A stretch of 64,000 nucleotides of DNA from Lunularia cruciata (GCA_948567375.1 OX419759.1:42943493-43007492); one strand, 5' to 3'; positions 12,652 to 24,946 are shown, counted from the stretch's first letter. A program made the numbers and translations. Notes: generated by a model not told the origin, from the letters alone.

Positions 12652-14043
12652 ATGGCTCTATTGCGGTCAGTCTCCATTTCGAAGGTGTTTGTTACTAGTG
12701 GATTAGAGAGGTGTAATGAGGGGATAACCCGTCCGGGGGTTCAGGCGAGACCATCCTATTTACTTCCAGTTGTTTGCGAGAACGCACTCTCCACATCAGG
12801 AACTGGGATCAGCAGGCCCTTCCCCAGTGGCAATGCCCTTGGAGTGGCCAAAAGGCATCTAGAAGTTGTAGCAGAGGCTGTAAGAGGGAAGCGCGAAGCA
12901 CCACCAGATTTCTCAGATGATGAGGCCCCACCCAGTCGTAGCAGTAGTCGACAGAAGGCCCTGGAGGCTGCCATGGCCGACATCAACAGCTCTTTTGGCA
13001 AAGGAAGTGTAACAAGGCTTGGAAGTGCAGGGGGTGCAATTGTGGAGACATTTCCAAGTGGATGCCTCACTTTGGATTTTGCCTTAGGTGGAGGGTTACC
13101 TAAAGGACGTATCGTGGAAATATATGGACCTGAGAGCAGTGGGAAGACTACATTGGCACTTCATGCTATTGCTGCAATCCAAAAGACAGGTGGGAATGCT
13201 ATGCTGGTGGATGCAGAGCATGCCTTTGACCCTGACTATTCAAGAGCATTAGGTGTGGATGTAGAGAATCTCATTGTATGCCAACCTGATAATGGTGAAA
13301 TGGCTTTAGAAACTGCTGATCGCATGTGTAGGTCGGGTGCTGTAGATCTTATTTGTATAGACTCTGTGTCTGCATTGACTCCTCGAGCTGAGATAGAGGG
13401 AGAAATTGGGATGCAGCAAATTGGTCTACAGGCTCGTCTGATGAGCCAGGCCCTTCGGAAAATGTCAGCGAATGCTTCCAGAGCTGGATGCACATTGATC
13501 TTCATCAACCAGATAAGATATAAGATTGGGATTATGTATGGTAATCCGGAAATAACAAGCGGGGGGTTGGCTCTGAAGTTTTTTGCGTCACTGAGACTTG
13601 AAATTCGTTCTGCTGGCAAAATCAAGTCTCCGAAGGGAGAAAATGATGTGGGAATTCGAGCTCGTGTTAGGGTACAGAAGAGCAAAGTCTCAAGACCTTA
13701 TAAACAGGCTGAGTTTGACATCATCTTTGGGGAAGGAATATGCACCCGAGGATGCATATTGGACTGTGCCGAAGCAGTGGGCGTTATTCTTAAGAAAGGG
13801 TCTTGGTACAGTTTTGGGGACACAAGACTGGGACAGGGCAGGGACAGGGTTGTGCAATTTTTACATGAAAATCCTGAAATATGTGACAATATTGAGACGC
13901 TTGTTCGTTCAAGGACAGCCGATGAACTCCAATCGAAAAAGGATTCTGCCAATGGTGCCTCCTGGGCAACACCTGCAGATTCTGGCCCAGAAGAAGATGC
14001 CTTTGATGTAGAAGACGATGTAGAAGTACTGGTTGACATCTAA
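12652..14043 (+). CDS. RECA: Plastid-type RecA recombinase, nuclear-encoded, intronless
   Basis: Bacterial-type RecA strand-exchange ATPase for organelle DNA recombination and repair. The 463 residues comprise a serine/arginine-rich N-terminal extension (about 1-95, likely transit peptide) and the full RecA core. Walker A is GPESSGKTT (159-167), the catalytic glutamate region is DAEHAFDP with E189, Walker B is in 231-242 (LICIDS), and loop L2 follows NQIRYKIG (286-293). The C-terminus is acidic (about 446-462), as in bacterial RecA. The core resembles cyanobacterial-derived chloroplast RecA (Arabidopsis At1g79050, from memory) more than the mitochondrial paralogues, so I infer plastid targeting. 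The start follows directly on the closed upstream frame and begins the targeting-like region. The coding sequence has no intron; the Arabidopsis orthologue has several, from memory. Confidence 0.96.
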   Translation: MALLRSVSISKVFVTSGLERCNEGITRPGVQARPSYLLPVVCENALSTSGTGISRPFPSGNALGVAKRHLEVVAEAVRGKREAPPDFSDDEAPPSRSSSRQKALEAAMADINSSFGKGSVTRLGSAGGAIVETFPSGCLTLDFALGGGLPKGRIVEIYGPESSGKTTLALHAIAAIQKTGGNAMLVDAEHAFDPDYSRALGVDVENLIVCQPDNGEMALETADRMCRSGAVDLICIDSVSALTPRAEIEGEIGMQQIGLQARLMSQALRKMSANASRAGCTLIFINQIRYKIGIMYGNPEITSGGLALKFFASLRLEIRSAGKIKSPKGENDVGIRARVRVQKSKVSRPYKQAEFDIIFGEGICTRGCILDCAEAVGVILKKGSWYSFGDTRLGQGRDRVVQFLHENPEICDNIETLVRSRTADELQSKKDSANGASWATPADSGPEEDAFDVEDDVEVLVDI

Positions 14044-16037
14044 GATGTTCGTAAGAATCATCGTTGTAGAATGTCAATACATCTCTTCATTCTTCAGAAT
14101 GCTGTACAATATAGATCTTGAGAACCAGAAGCCAAAAGTGAAGGAGTTGATCAGAAAGAACAACTAATGTTTTTCATTCGCCTTGCATTCGCCTTGCATT
14201 CGCCTTGATGTTGGACTGCATGAAACTTGAACTTCTTTTCTCCTTAAAATGTAAAGACCACTTTAAAGGCACATCTGTCATGTAAAGTTCGGTACTGGTT
14301 CTGAGGGGGAAAACAGGAAACAGTAGTACTGCAGGATAACATTCATTTGACGATTAATTTGGGGCAGATTTATCAAGTTGTAGTGTTATGTCTTAATCAA
14401 GACATAGTGGTGTGAAATTTTGAGAGACTGGATTTTATGCAGATAGCCAACAAAAAGCACCAGAGTAACATATAGTCTGAAGTCGCTACCTCCTCGGCCA
14501 GGAATCCTGCCGGTTTGCTCACAATGACTAACAGGGCTCGCCGTTCCACCTGGACGCATGACTCTTGAAGATGATCGATTGGAGGTACATTCATCTTCGT
14601 AATTCTTGAGGGATGAAGACTTTCGAGTTATAAAGATAAACTATCTTGCTCTTCCCACAACGGGACAGACGATTAATCCGCTGACTGTAGACCATCGCTT
14701 GTCGTGTGGGCTCACTGTTGCTCTACCTGGGGAGTCTCCAACGGAAGAAGAGATGTGTTGAGATTGTAAAGATGAGAAATCTAAAACTGAAATTTAGTAA
14801 TCAGAATGCCTACTACAAGTAACTCAAGACGTTTTTAGTCATAATTGGCCTATGGTAGCAATAGATGTCTTTTTTTAATCTATTCTATCATGAGGAATTC
14901 AGGTTCGGATGAGTAGGTTGTGAGAGACAGATGGTCCCACAGAATGATGACTCGCGGCTTGTGGAATAGTGAGAGGGTCAGGCGACATGATTCTGAGATC
15001 ATCCGGTGTTTGATAGTTAAGTACATTCTTTACCGCGGGAACTGAGACGGGTATGTGATCAAAAAACGTGTTTTAATTTCATGGTGGTAGGAATCGAAAG
15101 TAGCATGGAAGGCATGCAACCGAGAGCATAGGCTTAAGAATCTGAATCTAGTTCACTTGCATGAATCATCAACCCAGAAGAACCTTGATCATCAGGTGGG
15201 CCTTTCAGTTGCGTGCACACTTCAGACACGTAGCGTACGAAGACTGTTGAGTTTCCGACTGCACGCCATCCGTGGCATTCTTGGTTGGCTCTACTTAATG
15301 GTTGTAACAGATTTCCAATATTCAGAGCTTTTGTGTGCTGGATTTTCTACTGTATTGACATAAGTATTGTCCTCGTTAGAGTTAAAGGTACAGTAGCTTA
15401 CCCTTAGGAGATGCAGTACCGTACAATTCACTTCCTTTCCAGAAAATGTACCATGATCTTCCCTTCAGATGGCGATTGGTGGCTACATGAGTATACATTG
15501 CAGGCTAAAAATGCCGGCTTACTTGTGAGTCCAAGGGGGCTTGCACAAAATTCTTGGATGGTGACTGAAACATATACTATTTCAAGTCGCAAGTCCTACT
15601 CAATGTGAAAAGACATAAGGTCTCAAAGCCATAACAGCCATTGGTGTCACACAAGACGACATTGGTTTCACAACATTGCCTGGAAAGTTTCTGCTGCTTT
15701 ATTTGTGAACTAAATTTTACCAGCGGCGTCGCCTTAAAACGCACTGAGTGCATTATGTCCATGGAGAGGCTGTGAGGCTCTCTTTTGTACAGATAGCCTT
15801 GTCACACAATCTGACTGAAGGAATCAAATGGGTCCAGCATGGTGAAGAAAACGGACATCCGGTCGACTCAAAGCACTTCTATGTCACTCAAAAGTACAGC
15901 CAGGACCATCATTTTTCCGTCTTGAATCAACAAAACATTGATCTTACAGTTGCATCTTCCTCCGAGAGATGCTTAGAGCGTTGAAAAGGAAAGAAGATTG
16001 CGTAACTGAAGGTGAGTCCCATGCACGAACGAAATAA
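14044..16037. other. 3' UTRs of convergent genes and spacer
   Basis: The 3' UTR of RecA comes from the left and that of the methyltransferase (minus strand) from the right. No other gene is supported; frames at 15.1-15.9 kb are short and match nothing. Confidence 0.6.
14175..14207. repeat. 11-bp unit x3 tandem repeat
   Basis: Three consecutive copies of CATTCGCCTTG in the presumed RecA 3' UTR. Confidence 0.9.
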
Positions 16038-19000
16038 TTAGTTTCGCCCTTTGCCAATTAAGTAGATCTCTCTGGAGGAAGATCGAGTAGCTTTTGGCCG
16101 AAACCAGGTTGCGGATTTGAAACGACTCCTACACAGCTGGAGAAATTCTGACATACATAAGAAACGGAAACGCAAGTCAGGATCGGAAGAACATAATTGA
16201 GAAATGGCCAGAACCCGTTTGAAGAATGGGGGATCCAGAACCCACTAAGTCGGGAACCGAGAACGTGCATATGAAGTGCATATAAAATGGAAGCATGACC
16301 GTGTGCAAATAGAATTCAAGTGAATCTAAACAAGGGATACCTAACGAAAAATAAGCGGAAGTGATGGAAAACAAGAACAGAAACTAATACATTTCATAAG
16401 TAGCACCTGCAGTGGACTAATATACATCATGGGAAAAGAACAGAGACACAACAACAGCAACAGATTAAGCATCTCAAATTGAAAGCAGAGGAGGATCATC
16501 GAGCGACTAGGAAGGTGCAATCAAACGAAAAGGAAAAACATATTCGACTAATGGGAATAGAACCATTCATAGAACGGAGGATCCAGAACCCACTTAGGAC
16601 TGAACCGGACACATGCATATAGAAGATGCAAGCAGGCCAGATGTAAACTGAAAGGAAAAACGAGATAAATGGAAAGAATGCGAGAGAAGTAAGTAGTGCA
16701 GAGCAGAATATATTCTAAATCTTTAGAATGCAAATATGAAAATAAATCCATTCCATGAGAAACAGAAGTGAAGATTGAATTCTTTCTGAGTAACATGCAT
16801 AGTGAACTTCTACAACAAACATTTGAGAAAAGAAATTGAACCTTGTCTGTGGAGCAGATACTAAGCCAAGGGAAAGCAAGGAAACCCACCGAACAGGGGA
16901 AAAAGATACTGGGCTGGAGCGAAGTGTGACAGGACTGGATATTGAGAAATGAGCACAGAAGCCGTTCGAGGGACGGGAGATCCAGAACTCATTGAGTGCA
17001 AATGAGATGCATGATATGTAATGTATACAAAAAATGTGCAAGACGAAATTAGTCCAAAACCGGGAAAGGAGATGAAATGGAAACAACCTTATCGAATGTA
17101 AGCAGAAGTAAACGCCATCTAGACAAAGCAACACTTGTATAGCATGCATCGAAAACACGGTGACAGATAAACAGCGCATGTAGAGAAAAGAACTCAACGG
17201 GGAAACGACGACCTAACGAGCCAGACGAGAAAGATTAAGTTAATCTGAAGTCGGGATTCGTCCAGAAACCATGAAATCGACAGTCAAGACAGTCAAGTCA
17301 GGCAGACCGAGACTATGGAATCGCTCAGAGAACCGGGGAAGTAGAGCGAAGCGTTAGAGGAGGACTGGATATAGAGAAACCGTTCGAGGAACGGGAGGTC
17401 CAGAACTCATCAAATGTAAATGGAATGCAAGATATGTAAAGTATCCCAGATATGTGAAGTATGCAAGATGGCAAACATCTGCTCGAATGATAGCATAAAT
17501 AAACCTAACCTGGAAACACGTGAAGAGTAATACCTATATACCAGTAACATGCATCTGAACAGCGGAAACAGAACAACAGAGCAAGTAGAGAAATAAAATC
17601 AACTTGACAAGCCAGACGAGAAAAAGATTCAGATAGACCAAAAGTAGAAAATCAATGTAGCAGCTAGGAAATCCAAAGTCAAGGAAGACCCGTGAGTCAG
17701 CCCGGACAGTATGAAATCTTGAGAGGTACGAGGGACGAGGGAAGAAGCACGAAGCGTTAGAGGACTGCATATGGATTATATCGCAGCATGTGCTATGAAC
17801 ACATGAGTCCTAAAACACCAAAAACACAGAGGAAAGCAGAAAGGCGGTCATAGTACACCTCCACGAAAGCACAAACGAGAGGAGGACTGGATAGTGTATA
17901 TCACATCGTGTTCTATGAGTGCATGAGTCCCAAAACACTAGACTAGAAGAAAGCAGTCAAATTTTCGTAGTAAGCCTGCACGAAAGCACACTCGACTTCA
18001 TCAGTGCGCCACGAGGTGCCGAAGTAGCTGGGCGAATGCCCATACCGAGTTTATGTTTGAATGCTCATGAGTGCCGAGGAAAACTTAGTTGCTTCCTCAA
18101 ATGCCTCTCAGCTGACGACACAGGTAAAAGCAGAGGAAAAGAACAACGAGAAGAGAAGGAAGAGCCGAGAAATAGAATGAGAGAAGTGCAAGAGAATGAC
18201 AGAGGTTCGTGTGTGCAAGAGATCGTTTAAGGGAGAGGGTTAAAGGGAGAGTGACACGTAACAAGTGGGCTCCATGCAAGAAACTGTAAACTCCTTATGG
18301 GGCAACTGACAAGTGGGTCCATGAAAGAAACTGTAAACTCCGTCTTCTACAGAATACAATACAAGAAGTAAAATAAAAGACGTAGAAGAGAACTACACTA
18401 CAGAATGGTGTGACTTCGAACGCTAAAAGCAGAAACATATGTGCAGTGGAATACAGAACCTGTTTGTAAACAATCCAGTTGGGAGAACATGCATGCTTGA
18501 CTGAAAAAGCAACTGGAGCTTAACGATATAAACTTTGGGAGCTTAAGAAACTCAAGCTTCAATATTCTCAAGATGACGTCCTATACAACATGTATCTAAA
18601 AGTGAGTTCAGGGGAGGGGGACGCTGACCATTCACCTTACTTGAATGCGAGAAGTTTCAAAGCCCATAGAGGTCGTATCTTAAATGTAAATTGGAGGCAA
18701 TCTGAATATACAAATGCGCAAGCTGGAATAGAATAACCATCAAGTTCAACTTGCAGGCGAGTATTGTTCAGCTTACCACTTGAATCTTCTCCTTCTAAGA
18801 GCTTGATGACCAGGCTCCCCTCTGGCAAAAGCAAGCCCTCTCTAGTTGTGAGTGGAGGAAGCACGTCATTTCCTTGCAAGGGTTGATCTGGATTGTTTGA
18901 GAACGCTAGATTGAGAGTACATAAACCGAGTTCGGCAGACAAAGCCGCATCTCTTGAACTGATGCCTGAGACAGATGGGCACATGTCCGATAAAATTACC

Positions 19001-20634
19001 GAGAAGCCCATACCCTGCATGGCTCATACTTGTTAGATAGCGCCCACGGGAGCACTTTTATGTTATATGCTATATGAGGCAACTTTGATTGACAAGACGA
19101 ACAGAAGCCAGCTCCCAAAGAACTTCTCAACAACCTCTCTGGGAGGAACTGGGATAAGATCTTGCGCCTGTTACTCTTCATTTCGGTGTCATAAACTGGA
19201 ATGAAGAGTAACACGTGCAACCGGTCCAACAGGCTTGTTTACACTGGAGGCAAGTAGGCCTAGGGAACCGTCACGCTTTTAAAAGGGTTAGCACATCATA
19301 TTACTACACTTGGACATCAACACAGGGCATAGCAAAAGATTATTAATACTTACTGTTGGGGAGAGCTTTGCAAGATCTCGAGGACTCGTTTGCAGTACAT
19401 CTGCAGACAAAGTCCGGACCCTTTCATCACAGTGATGAGGGGGGACCTTCACTTTCTGCTCTGCAAATCAGCAAAATATCCATCATTTTTCATGCCATCC
19501 CATCTAGCCACATCAACCGCACTAATTTCCAGTTAACTTGCTAAATCCTCACAAATTCAAAACCAACAAAACGAATAATACGCTTACAACAGACGAATGA
19601 CGAGTTCAAGGTTCCACAAGTAGCTCAAACGGCAAGAATTCATAAAATACGTTAACTATCTGCAGAAAACAGTAGAACGGGTGGAAGGGTAAAGACCTTG
19701 ATGTCAACCCCAACGACAGATCCACCTCTTCCTAGAGGTCCTAGACTCTGACAAGCCACCTTCAGCACCAGTGTACAACGTCCGGCTTACAGTTAAAATC
19801 ACATGATTCATTCAGTTTATTTGTCCAGTTAAATTTTTCTAGTCAGGTAAAAGAAGCTAACTCAACATGGAGGTACTCTAAGTGAGACGCGAAGTATGAT
19901 CTAGAAATGCGCTCTGTAAAGGCAGAGTATTATCTCCTTAATACTCCACTAACGTCTACGAGTACTACAGATTCGGAAATAATAAACCAATTGATCGAGA
20001 AACGACATTGCTGTACTTTGTTCCTTGAAGGGAACACAACATACCCACAGGCACAGCCCCGGTCAAAAGTCGGTGTCAAATCTTATTCAAATTCTTGTCC
20101 TCGTAAACCTCCTTCATGGGTTGTATCATTGGATGATTACTTGTTAAACTTCTTCCAGCCACATTCTGTGTACATGAATGAAATTCCAAAGCCCAGTTTT
20201 ACATACCTGAAGCCAAGCCCCCGGTGCACAACCTAGATCTAGGACCGATGCGCCTCGAGTGATAATCCCATATTTCTTTTGGATCTCCAAGAGCTGAAAA
20301 AAAGGTACTTGATTGAAATCAGCTACATTAGACTTTTAACCAGACAACAATATTGAATTTCGATGCAAACGCCTCGAGAGACGACAAGCTTAACAAACAT
20401 CCGAAACACATTACCTACTTCCTACGATCAGTTCACGCAGAGCTTTGCTCATCAGGTTTTAGGTGGACACAAGTATCACAAGTTGGTTGGAGGCAAGCAA
20501 GCACTGCTACAAAACTGCGAAAGTTTCGGGTACTTGGTGCTATGATCGAGACATACCTTGAACGCAGAGCGGGCGACGAAATTGAGCCGCTTGGCCTCGC
20601 GGAAAAAGAAATCGGGAGTTCCAGCACCACTCAT
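16038..20634 (-). CDS. FtsJ/RlmE-like ribosomal RNA 2'-O-methyltransferase, six exons
   Basis: SAM-dependent 2'-O-ribose methyltransferase of the FtsJ/RrmJ (MRM2-like) family, closest in memory to Arabidopsis At5g13830 (224 aa); probably acts on organelle large-subunit rRNA. Exons on the minus strand: 20634-20557, 20293-20207, 19759-19697, 19455-19354, 19014-18777, 16147-16038. All introns are GT-AG, phases agree, and the product is 225 aa. The SAM motif [11 protein letters not shown] is at 43-53. The family's catalytic tetrad is complete: K26 (RSAFK), D120 (ILSDM), K181 (LVIK), E216 (SREIYLI). E216 lies in the last exon, 2,629 bp away from exon 5 across an intron filled by a repeat array. 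Reading on past the donor at 18776 gives a plausible but wrong C-terminus. The start opens with [10 protein letters not shown], as in plant relatives. It is divergent from the SDH7-like gene. Confidence 0.92.
16190..17430 (-). repeat. Degenerate tandem repeat array inside the methyltransferase intron
   Basis: Four related units, each with a small inverted-repeat core of type CCGTTCGAGGAACGG followed by GGATCCAGAACYCA (plus-strand reading), begin near 16213, 16563, 16962 and 17380. Spacing is therefore about 350, 399 and 418 bp. Between cores, blocks such as AGGACTGGATAT and GCGAAGCGTTAGAGG recur. Frames of 70-160 codons on the minus strand are by-products of the repeat. Relatives lie near 23.09, 23.18 and 47.58 kb. 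No element class recognised. Confidence 0.75.
17760..17995. repeat. About 122-bp imperfect tandem duplication
   Basis: Two diverged copies start with GAGGACTG at 17760 and 17882 and share ATGAGTCC-AAAACAC and CACGAAAGCACA blocks. They continue the array within the same intron. Confidence 0.7.
18262..18340. repeat. About 47-bp imperfect tandem duplication
   Basis: Two copies of a block containing AAGTGGG...AGAAACTGTAAACTCC. Part of the repeat-rich intron. Confidence 0.75.
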
Positions 20635-21951
20635 CTTGCGACGTCAGAAAATCGAGATTTGCAATTCTTTCTGCGTGATAGTAATACAGAGACGAGTTGT
20701 AGCGAACCTCTGTAGAACACCACATGAACAGAGAAATCCTTTAGATTCCTAAGCTGAAGAGCAGCTTGTTTGATACCTCAACCCTGGGGTTTAAGTAACA
20801 AAACACGTTCAATTGCCTCCTGACGAATTTGAGGAAAGCGGGAAATATGGCAGAAGAAGAATCAAGAGCACTCCTCTACCTAAAAGCAAACCTTCAACCC
20901 CTTGACAGATCTAACTTTCGTGTAAAATCACACACCTCATGCAGCCATTACTCCGAATCCGTTCTGAATTGCCAATTTCTTTGTCCGCGTGCAACCTCTT
21001 GAAATCCTCCTCTGGCAGAAAATTGATTAGAAATCATAATACAGGTACATGCCCCTCTACTTGGAAATCTTGTGGGGATGGGTGATCATGATGATGTCAA
21101 TTTGTGTAACAATCATGATTTTGGAATCGTAATGCCAAGTTGGGTAACAAAAAAGTACATTAGTGACTACTAAAACGTTTAGAGGGTAGATCCACTGATC
21201 AACACGCTTGAAATTTAGCGGCTTCTCTCCCAATACTGTAGCACACAACTCCAAAGGAAAGAACATCAAGACATGAATGACAAGTTACTGGAAACTTGTT
21301 ATAACTTCTGGAGATAACTCCACAAAGTTTGGTTCTTTGATTATCATGGGATTTGTTAAAGTCGATAACCAGCTGTTCCTTAAATAAACTACGGATGAAA
21401 AGATTAATAATTCAGGATCCTTGTAATACAACGTCGATAAGTAAATTCAACAAGCGAGTTTGCCTAAACTTGGTTACTAAGAACAGGGATCAACCTTTCC
21501 GTCGATACTTCCGTTCGCATTGTCCGGCGTCCGTAAACCCACGAGTTAGAGCGGAACCTTTCGTGTGCTCTTACGGTACTGTGTACAGCAGTACACAGTA
21601 ACCTATCCTTTCGCCAAGCGAGTGGCTACTCCGTCAGGTGGACCTTCCAGTCTGTTCACATTCCCGTCCGTGGAGTAGAGATTCTTGGACTGTTGTGGTG
21701 ATGGAAGTGAGGTCCGAGCACACGCTCAGCGCGGGCACACTTAAGTCTCCACTTGTCCCTCAAGAGAATCGGTGTCCTAAAATTTCTTGTATTCTTGTGC
21801 TCTGGTGAGATTACCAGTTCGTCATCGCGGTTCGATCGTGGTCAGATCCGGGAGAATTCCTCGATTGAGTTCCAGTGAGGGTCGAGGAACGAGGGGTTGC
21901 CCGAGTTTGCTTCGGGTTTCCGATCTCTGCTGTGATCGTGCTGTGGCAGAA
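20635..21951. promoter_or_regulatory. Divergent intergenic/promoter region
   Basis: About 1.3 kb separates the start codons of the minus-strand methyltransferase and the plus-strand SDH7-like gene, so the two promoters lie here. A 10-bp perfect hairpin (TACTGTGTAC, loop AGCA) is at 21577-21600. The part from 21.6 kb on is richer in G+C, consistent with leader sequence. No TATA box can be assigned with confidence. Confidence 0.45.
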
Positions 21952-23984
21952 ATGCAGGGAGGATTGAGAGCTTTCGCCAAGCGCGTGGCTGTCGTCCCGC
22001 GTTTCCCATCCGTGCAGACTCGGAGGATGGCAGGAGAGCCCGGTGCCCGAGAAAGAGCGGTTTGTCCTTGCGCCTCTCCTCTTATTCTTGCGACGTATCG
22101 TGTTTGCAGCTTAGCGATGGAATATTTATCTCGGAAGAAAAATGACAGTTTGAATGTGAAAGTATTGTGGTATTTGTGAGGTTGTTGGTTATGGTTCTGG
22201 AGTTTTAGAGATATTTCTCTACATGAGGATCGTGAGTTCAGGTTGAATGTGTTGATTATATTCCCTGGAGAAATATATCTGTAATTGGGTTGGCGAACCT
22301 GAAAGAAATCGATGTGGTTTTGGTCCGAAGTGCAGCTTCTAGAAGAGGATCCTGCTTTGAAGGAGTTTCGGTCCACCAAGGGCACTGTCTATGCTATACA
22401 GAGGTTCGGTGATGTGCTTGTCATGGCCATCGTAGCCGGTAAGGGTTCCTAATCTGGCTGGAGATGGGTGTACGTAATTTCTAATATTGGTACATCTCGA
22501 ATTGAAATCTGACATAGTTATGCCTGAATTGTGATGAGCGTGTTGAGAATTGGAATAAAAATGTGACTGTAGTTTTGGGTTTTGGTTCCAAGAAACCCTA
22601 AAATTTTGTTTCATTAGCCACAGCAACGCACTATTACAAAGATCGACTAGGTTTTAGGTGTAAGTCTCTACTTGTAGTGTAAATTATTTCACCATTTGAG
22701 AAGAGTGATCACACTAGTCTGCTGGGATATAGTTGCTAGTAAGTTTCAAGTGCTCTTTCAGAAATCTTTAGAGCATACCGAAGTCACACTCACATACACC
22801 CAGCCATCTAACACCCACCAACACTATATTTCCCACTTGTTCGATGGTTTCGCCTTTGCTTTGAAATGCGTCCTCTGTTTTTTCGCACGCCGTCCTGCGG
22901 AAGGCTCTCAGTAGATGCTGCACACCAATCTATGTATTGAATTGTAGTCATCAAATGTATCAATATTCGCTTCTGCTTTGGATCGACGTTTCCCGTATGT
23001 TTTTTTCGTACTTGCTTAGACTTGCGTCTTTTACTTGCTTCGATCAGCATGTCTCCAGTGTGCATCGGTTTGGTCCTAAGTGGGTTTGGATCCCCCGTTC
23101 TGAAAACGGTTTCTGCTCCCATTTCCCAGATACCGAGCTCTTGATTGGTCTGTAGAGTTTTTTGTCCCAAGTGTGTAGGGATCCCCCATTCTACGAACTT
23201 CTTCTGTACTCGTCACATACCGAATAATATATCAGAATTTTGAATTCGTAAATTCAGTAATCAGGAGAACAGATTGCTAGCTTGAAGCTGGTGCAATCAC
23301 GGATTTGGGGATCTGTTGAAGACGGTAAATGTATTACGAGCAGCTGTTGGCGTTCTCCTTAAGCACTTATTATCAGTAAAAGTTGTAAGAATGCTGTGAG
23401 ATACAACAAAGAGAAATTATGGCATCTCCATTGAGTCCTGTGTGAGGGTGCTTCAGTATTTTGATTGAGTTCCTTTGTAAACACATCTCTGAATTGAAAC
23501 CTCATATACAATATATTTGTCGACTCACAAAATGGAGGGGAAAGAAGGCCATTTGGGATGTTGGTCTATCACAAGAACTAAGGCAATTTCTGCATTAGTA
23601 CTATGGTCAGAGGCATGCTTTTACTTCTAACTTCACTTTTCTAAATCTTTGAGCTAGAGTTGCGATGTAGAATAGATTGTATCTTTTTCCCCAGGGTAGT
23701 AGATTCTGTCAAAGTGTACCATCACACTAGACGCAGAATAAGCCGAATATAACCGCTTGGGCCTTAGATGCAGTGCCTGATCTTGCTCTTCCTTTCGAGG
23801 AGGGCAGCTGCATTTTTATTTCTCACCGAAGAGTTAGGGGCAAGCTCACAGGAATTGTAAAACTGGTCCGATTAATGGAGTAAGGTGTTTCATTCTGCTT
23901 GCAGGTTCCGTATATGAGATCTACTGGCGGGTGGAAGCTAGGAGGGCTGCACATGCAGAAGAGGCTGCCAAAAAAACAGTATAA
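21952..23984 (+). CDS. SDH7: Small mitochondrial membrane protein resembling complex II subunit SDH7, three exons
   Basis: Exons 21952-22059, 22336-22438 and 23905-23984, with GT-AG introns of 276 and 1,466 bp and consistent phases, encode 96 residues. The N-terminus (1-27) is arginine-rich and acid-free, like a mitochondrial presequence. Then follow EPGARERALL (29-38), DPALKEFRS (41-49), and one hydrophobic segment (about 61-78) ending YEIYW, with a charged tail. From memory this pattern matches the short plant-specific succinate dehydrogenase subunit SDH7; I could not verify it, and another small respiratory-chain membrane subunit is possible. The first donor (GCG|GTTTGT) is weak beyond the GT. 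The long second intron carries two copies of the GGATCC-CCGTTC repeat in the gene's sense orientation. Confidence 0.6.
22930..23205 (+). repeat. Dispersed GGATCC-CCGTTC repeat, two intronic copies
   Basis: The cores at 23088-23109 and about 23173-23197 read GGATCCCCCGTTCTGAAAAC and a diverged relative, preceded by a 'CCTAAGTGGGTTTG' type block. They are the reverse complement of the cores at 16.2-17.4 kb and lie in intron 2 of the SDH7-like gene. Confidence 0.7.
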
Positions 23985-24449
23985 ACATTGTGCCTCAATT
24001 CAGATTTGAGATGAGGTTGAACCCACTGAGGGGTCCGATCAGTGTTGGGAGGAACTCATGGTCTTTTTTGCCATCTATGTGTGGCAGCGACATGTAAAAA
24101 GTGGAGACTGTTGTGCATTTTTGTAGAAAGAGAGCTATTCTGGTAATTGTGGAATTCACACGCCAGAGAGCTCGAGTCGATATACAACAAATTTGTTTAT
24201 CATACGTAATCTTGTAGCTCTTGTTATCCACGAGTCTCTTCGGAAGTAGTAACCCAACCACCTTACTCCAACGATACACCTCAACACTTCTTCAGTTTGT
24301 AAGAATCTGATACCTTTACTGGTGTGGATTCTTAATTGTAAAGATCCTGGGAAAAGCTTTTGGGTGACTATTTGGGGCTTCAAGTAGCGCTCCCATGCGG
24401 GTGCAACGATGATTCGCTTGTTAGAGGTTTCTACTTTCTTGTAGATGGA

Positions 24450-24785
24450 GGCAATTTTTGTCTCTATTGTAGAAAGCTTTGCAATAGTGGAAGAATAGTG
24501 GAAGATAAATCTTGAGAAGAGGGCTGAGTGTTCTCAGTAGGCAGACCAGGTGTGAAAGCATAAGTTTTCAACCACTTCTCGCGAGAAGTTCTTAGCGTAG
24601 GCCTGATGGAAGGGCAAAGAAAACGAAATAATGGATCCAACTTACTCCCGAACATAGAAGGAATCTCGTTAACGATGGTTATTCTCACGATGACCAACGA
24701 GAAGAGGTCTCTTTGATGAGAAGATCCAACGTTTTTCCCAAGAATTATCTTCTATTCTGTAAAGCTTTCTCTGACAGAGAAAGAA
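24450..24785. repeat. MITE-like imperfect fold-back
   Basis: The left end (TCTCTATTGTAGAAAGCTTT, then GAAGATAAATCTTG) and the reverse complement of the right end (TCTCTGTCAGAGAAAGCTTT, then GAAGATAATTCTTG) match over roughly 55 bases with gaps. Size and terminal inverted repeats suit a MITE, but I see no convincing target duplication. Confidence 0.4.
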
Positions 24786-24946
24786 AACTGTCTCTATGGA
24801 CAAAAAACTAGAAATCTGTACAAGAGGAACCATCGTTGCACTTCGAGTTATTGGTTTGTTAGCTCCTGCAAACTCTTTAAATACTTGTACCACGAGTGAG
24901 AAACGCGGTTGCGAAGGTGGTTGATGTCTCCCTGTGAATATGTATG

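Noticed and set aside
16715-17197. 160-codon minus-strand ORF
   Set aside because: Lies within the intronic repeat array, has a hydrophobic/aromatic bias from the repeat composition, and matches no family.
18637-19020. Stand-alone 127-residue minus-strand ORF with FtsJ similarity
   Set aside because: The FtsJ match stops at the splice donor at 18776, and the codons after it are intron. The true continuation (SREIYLI) is in the exon at 16038-16147.
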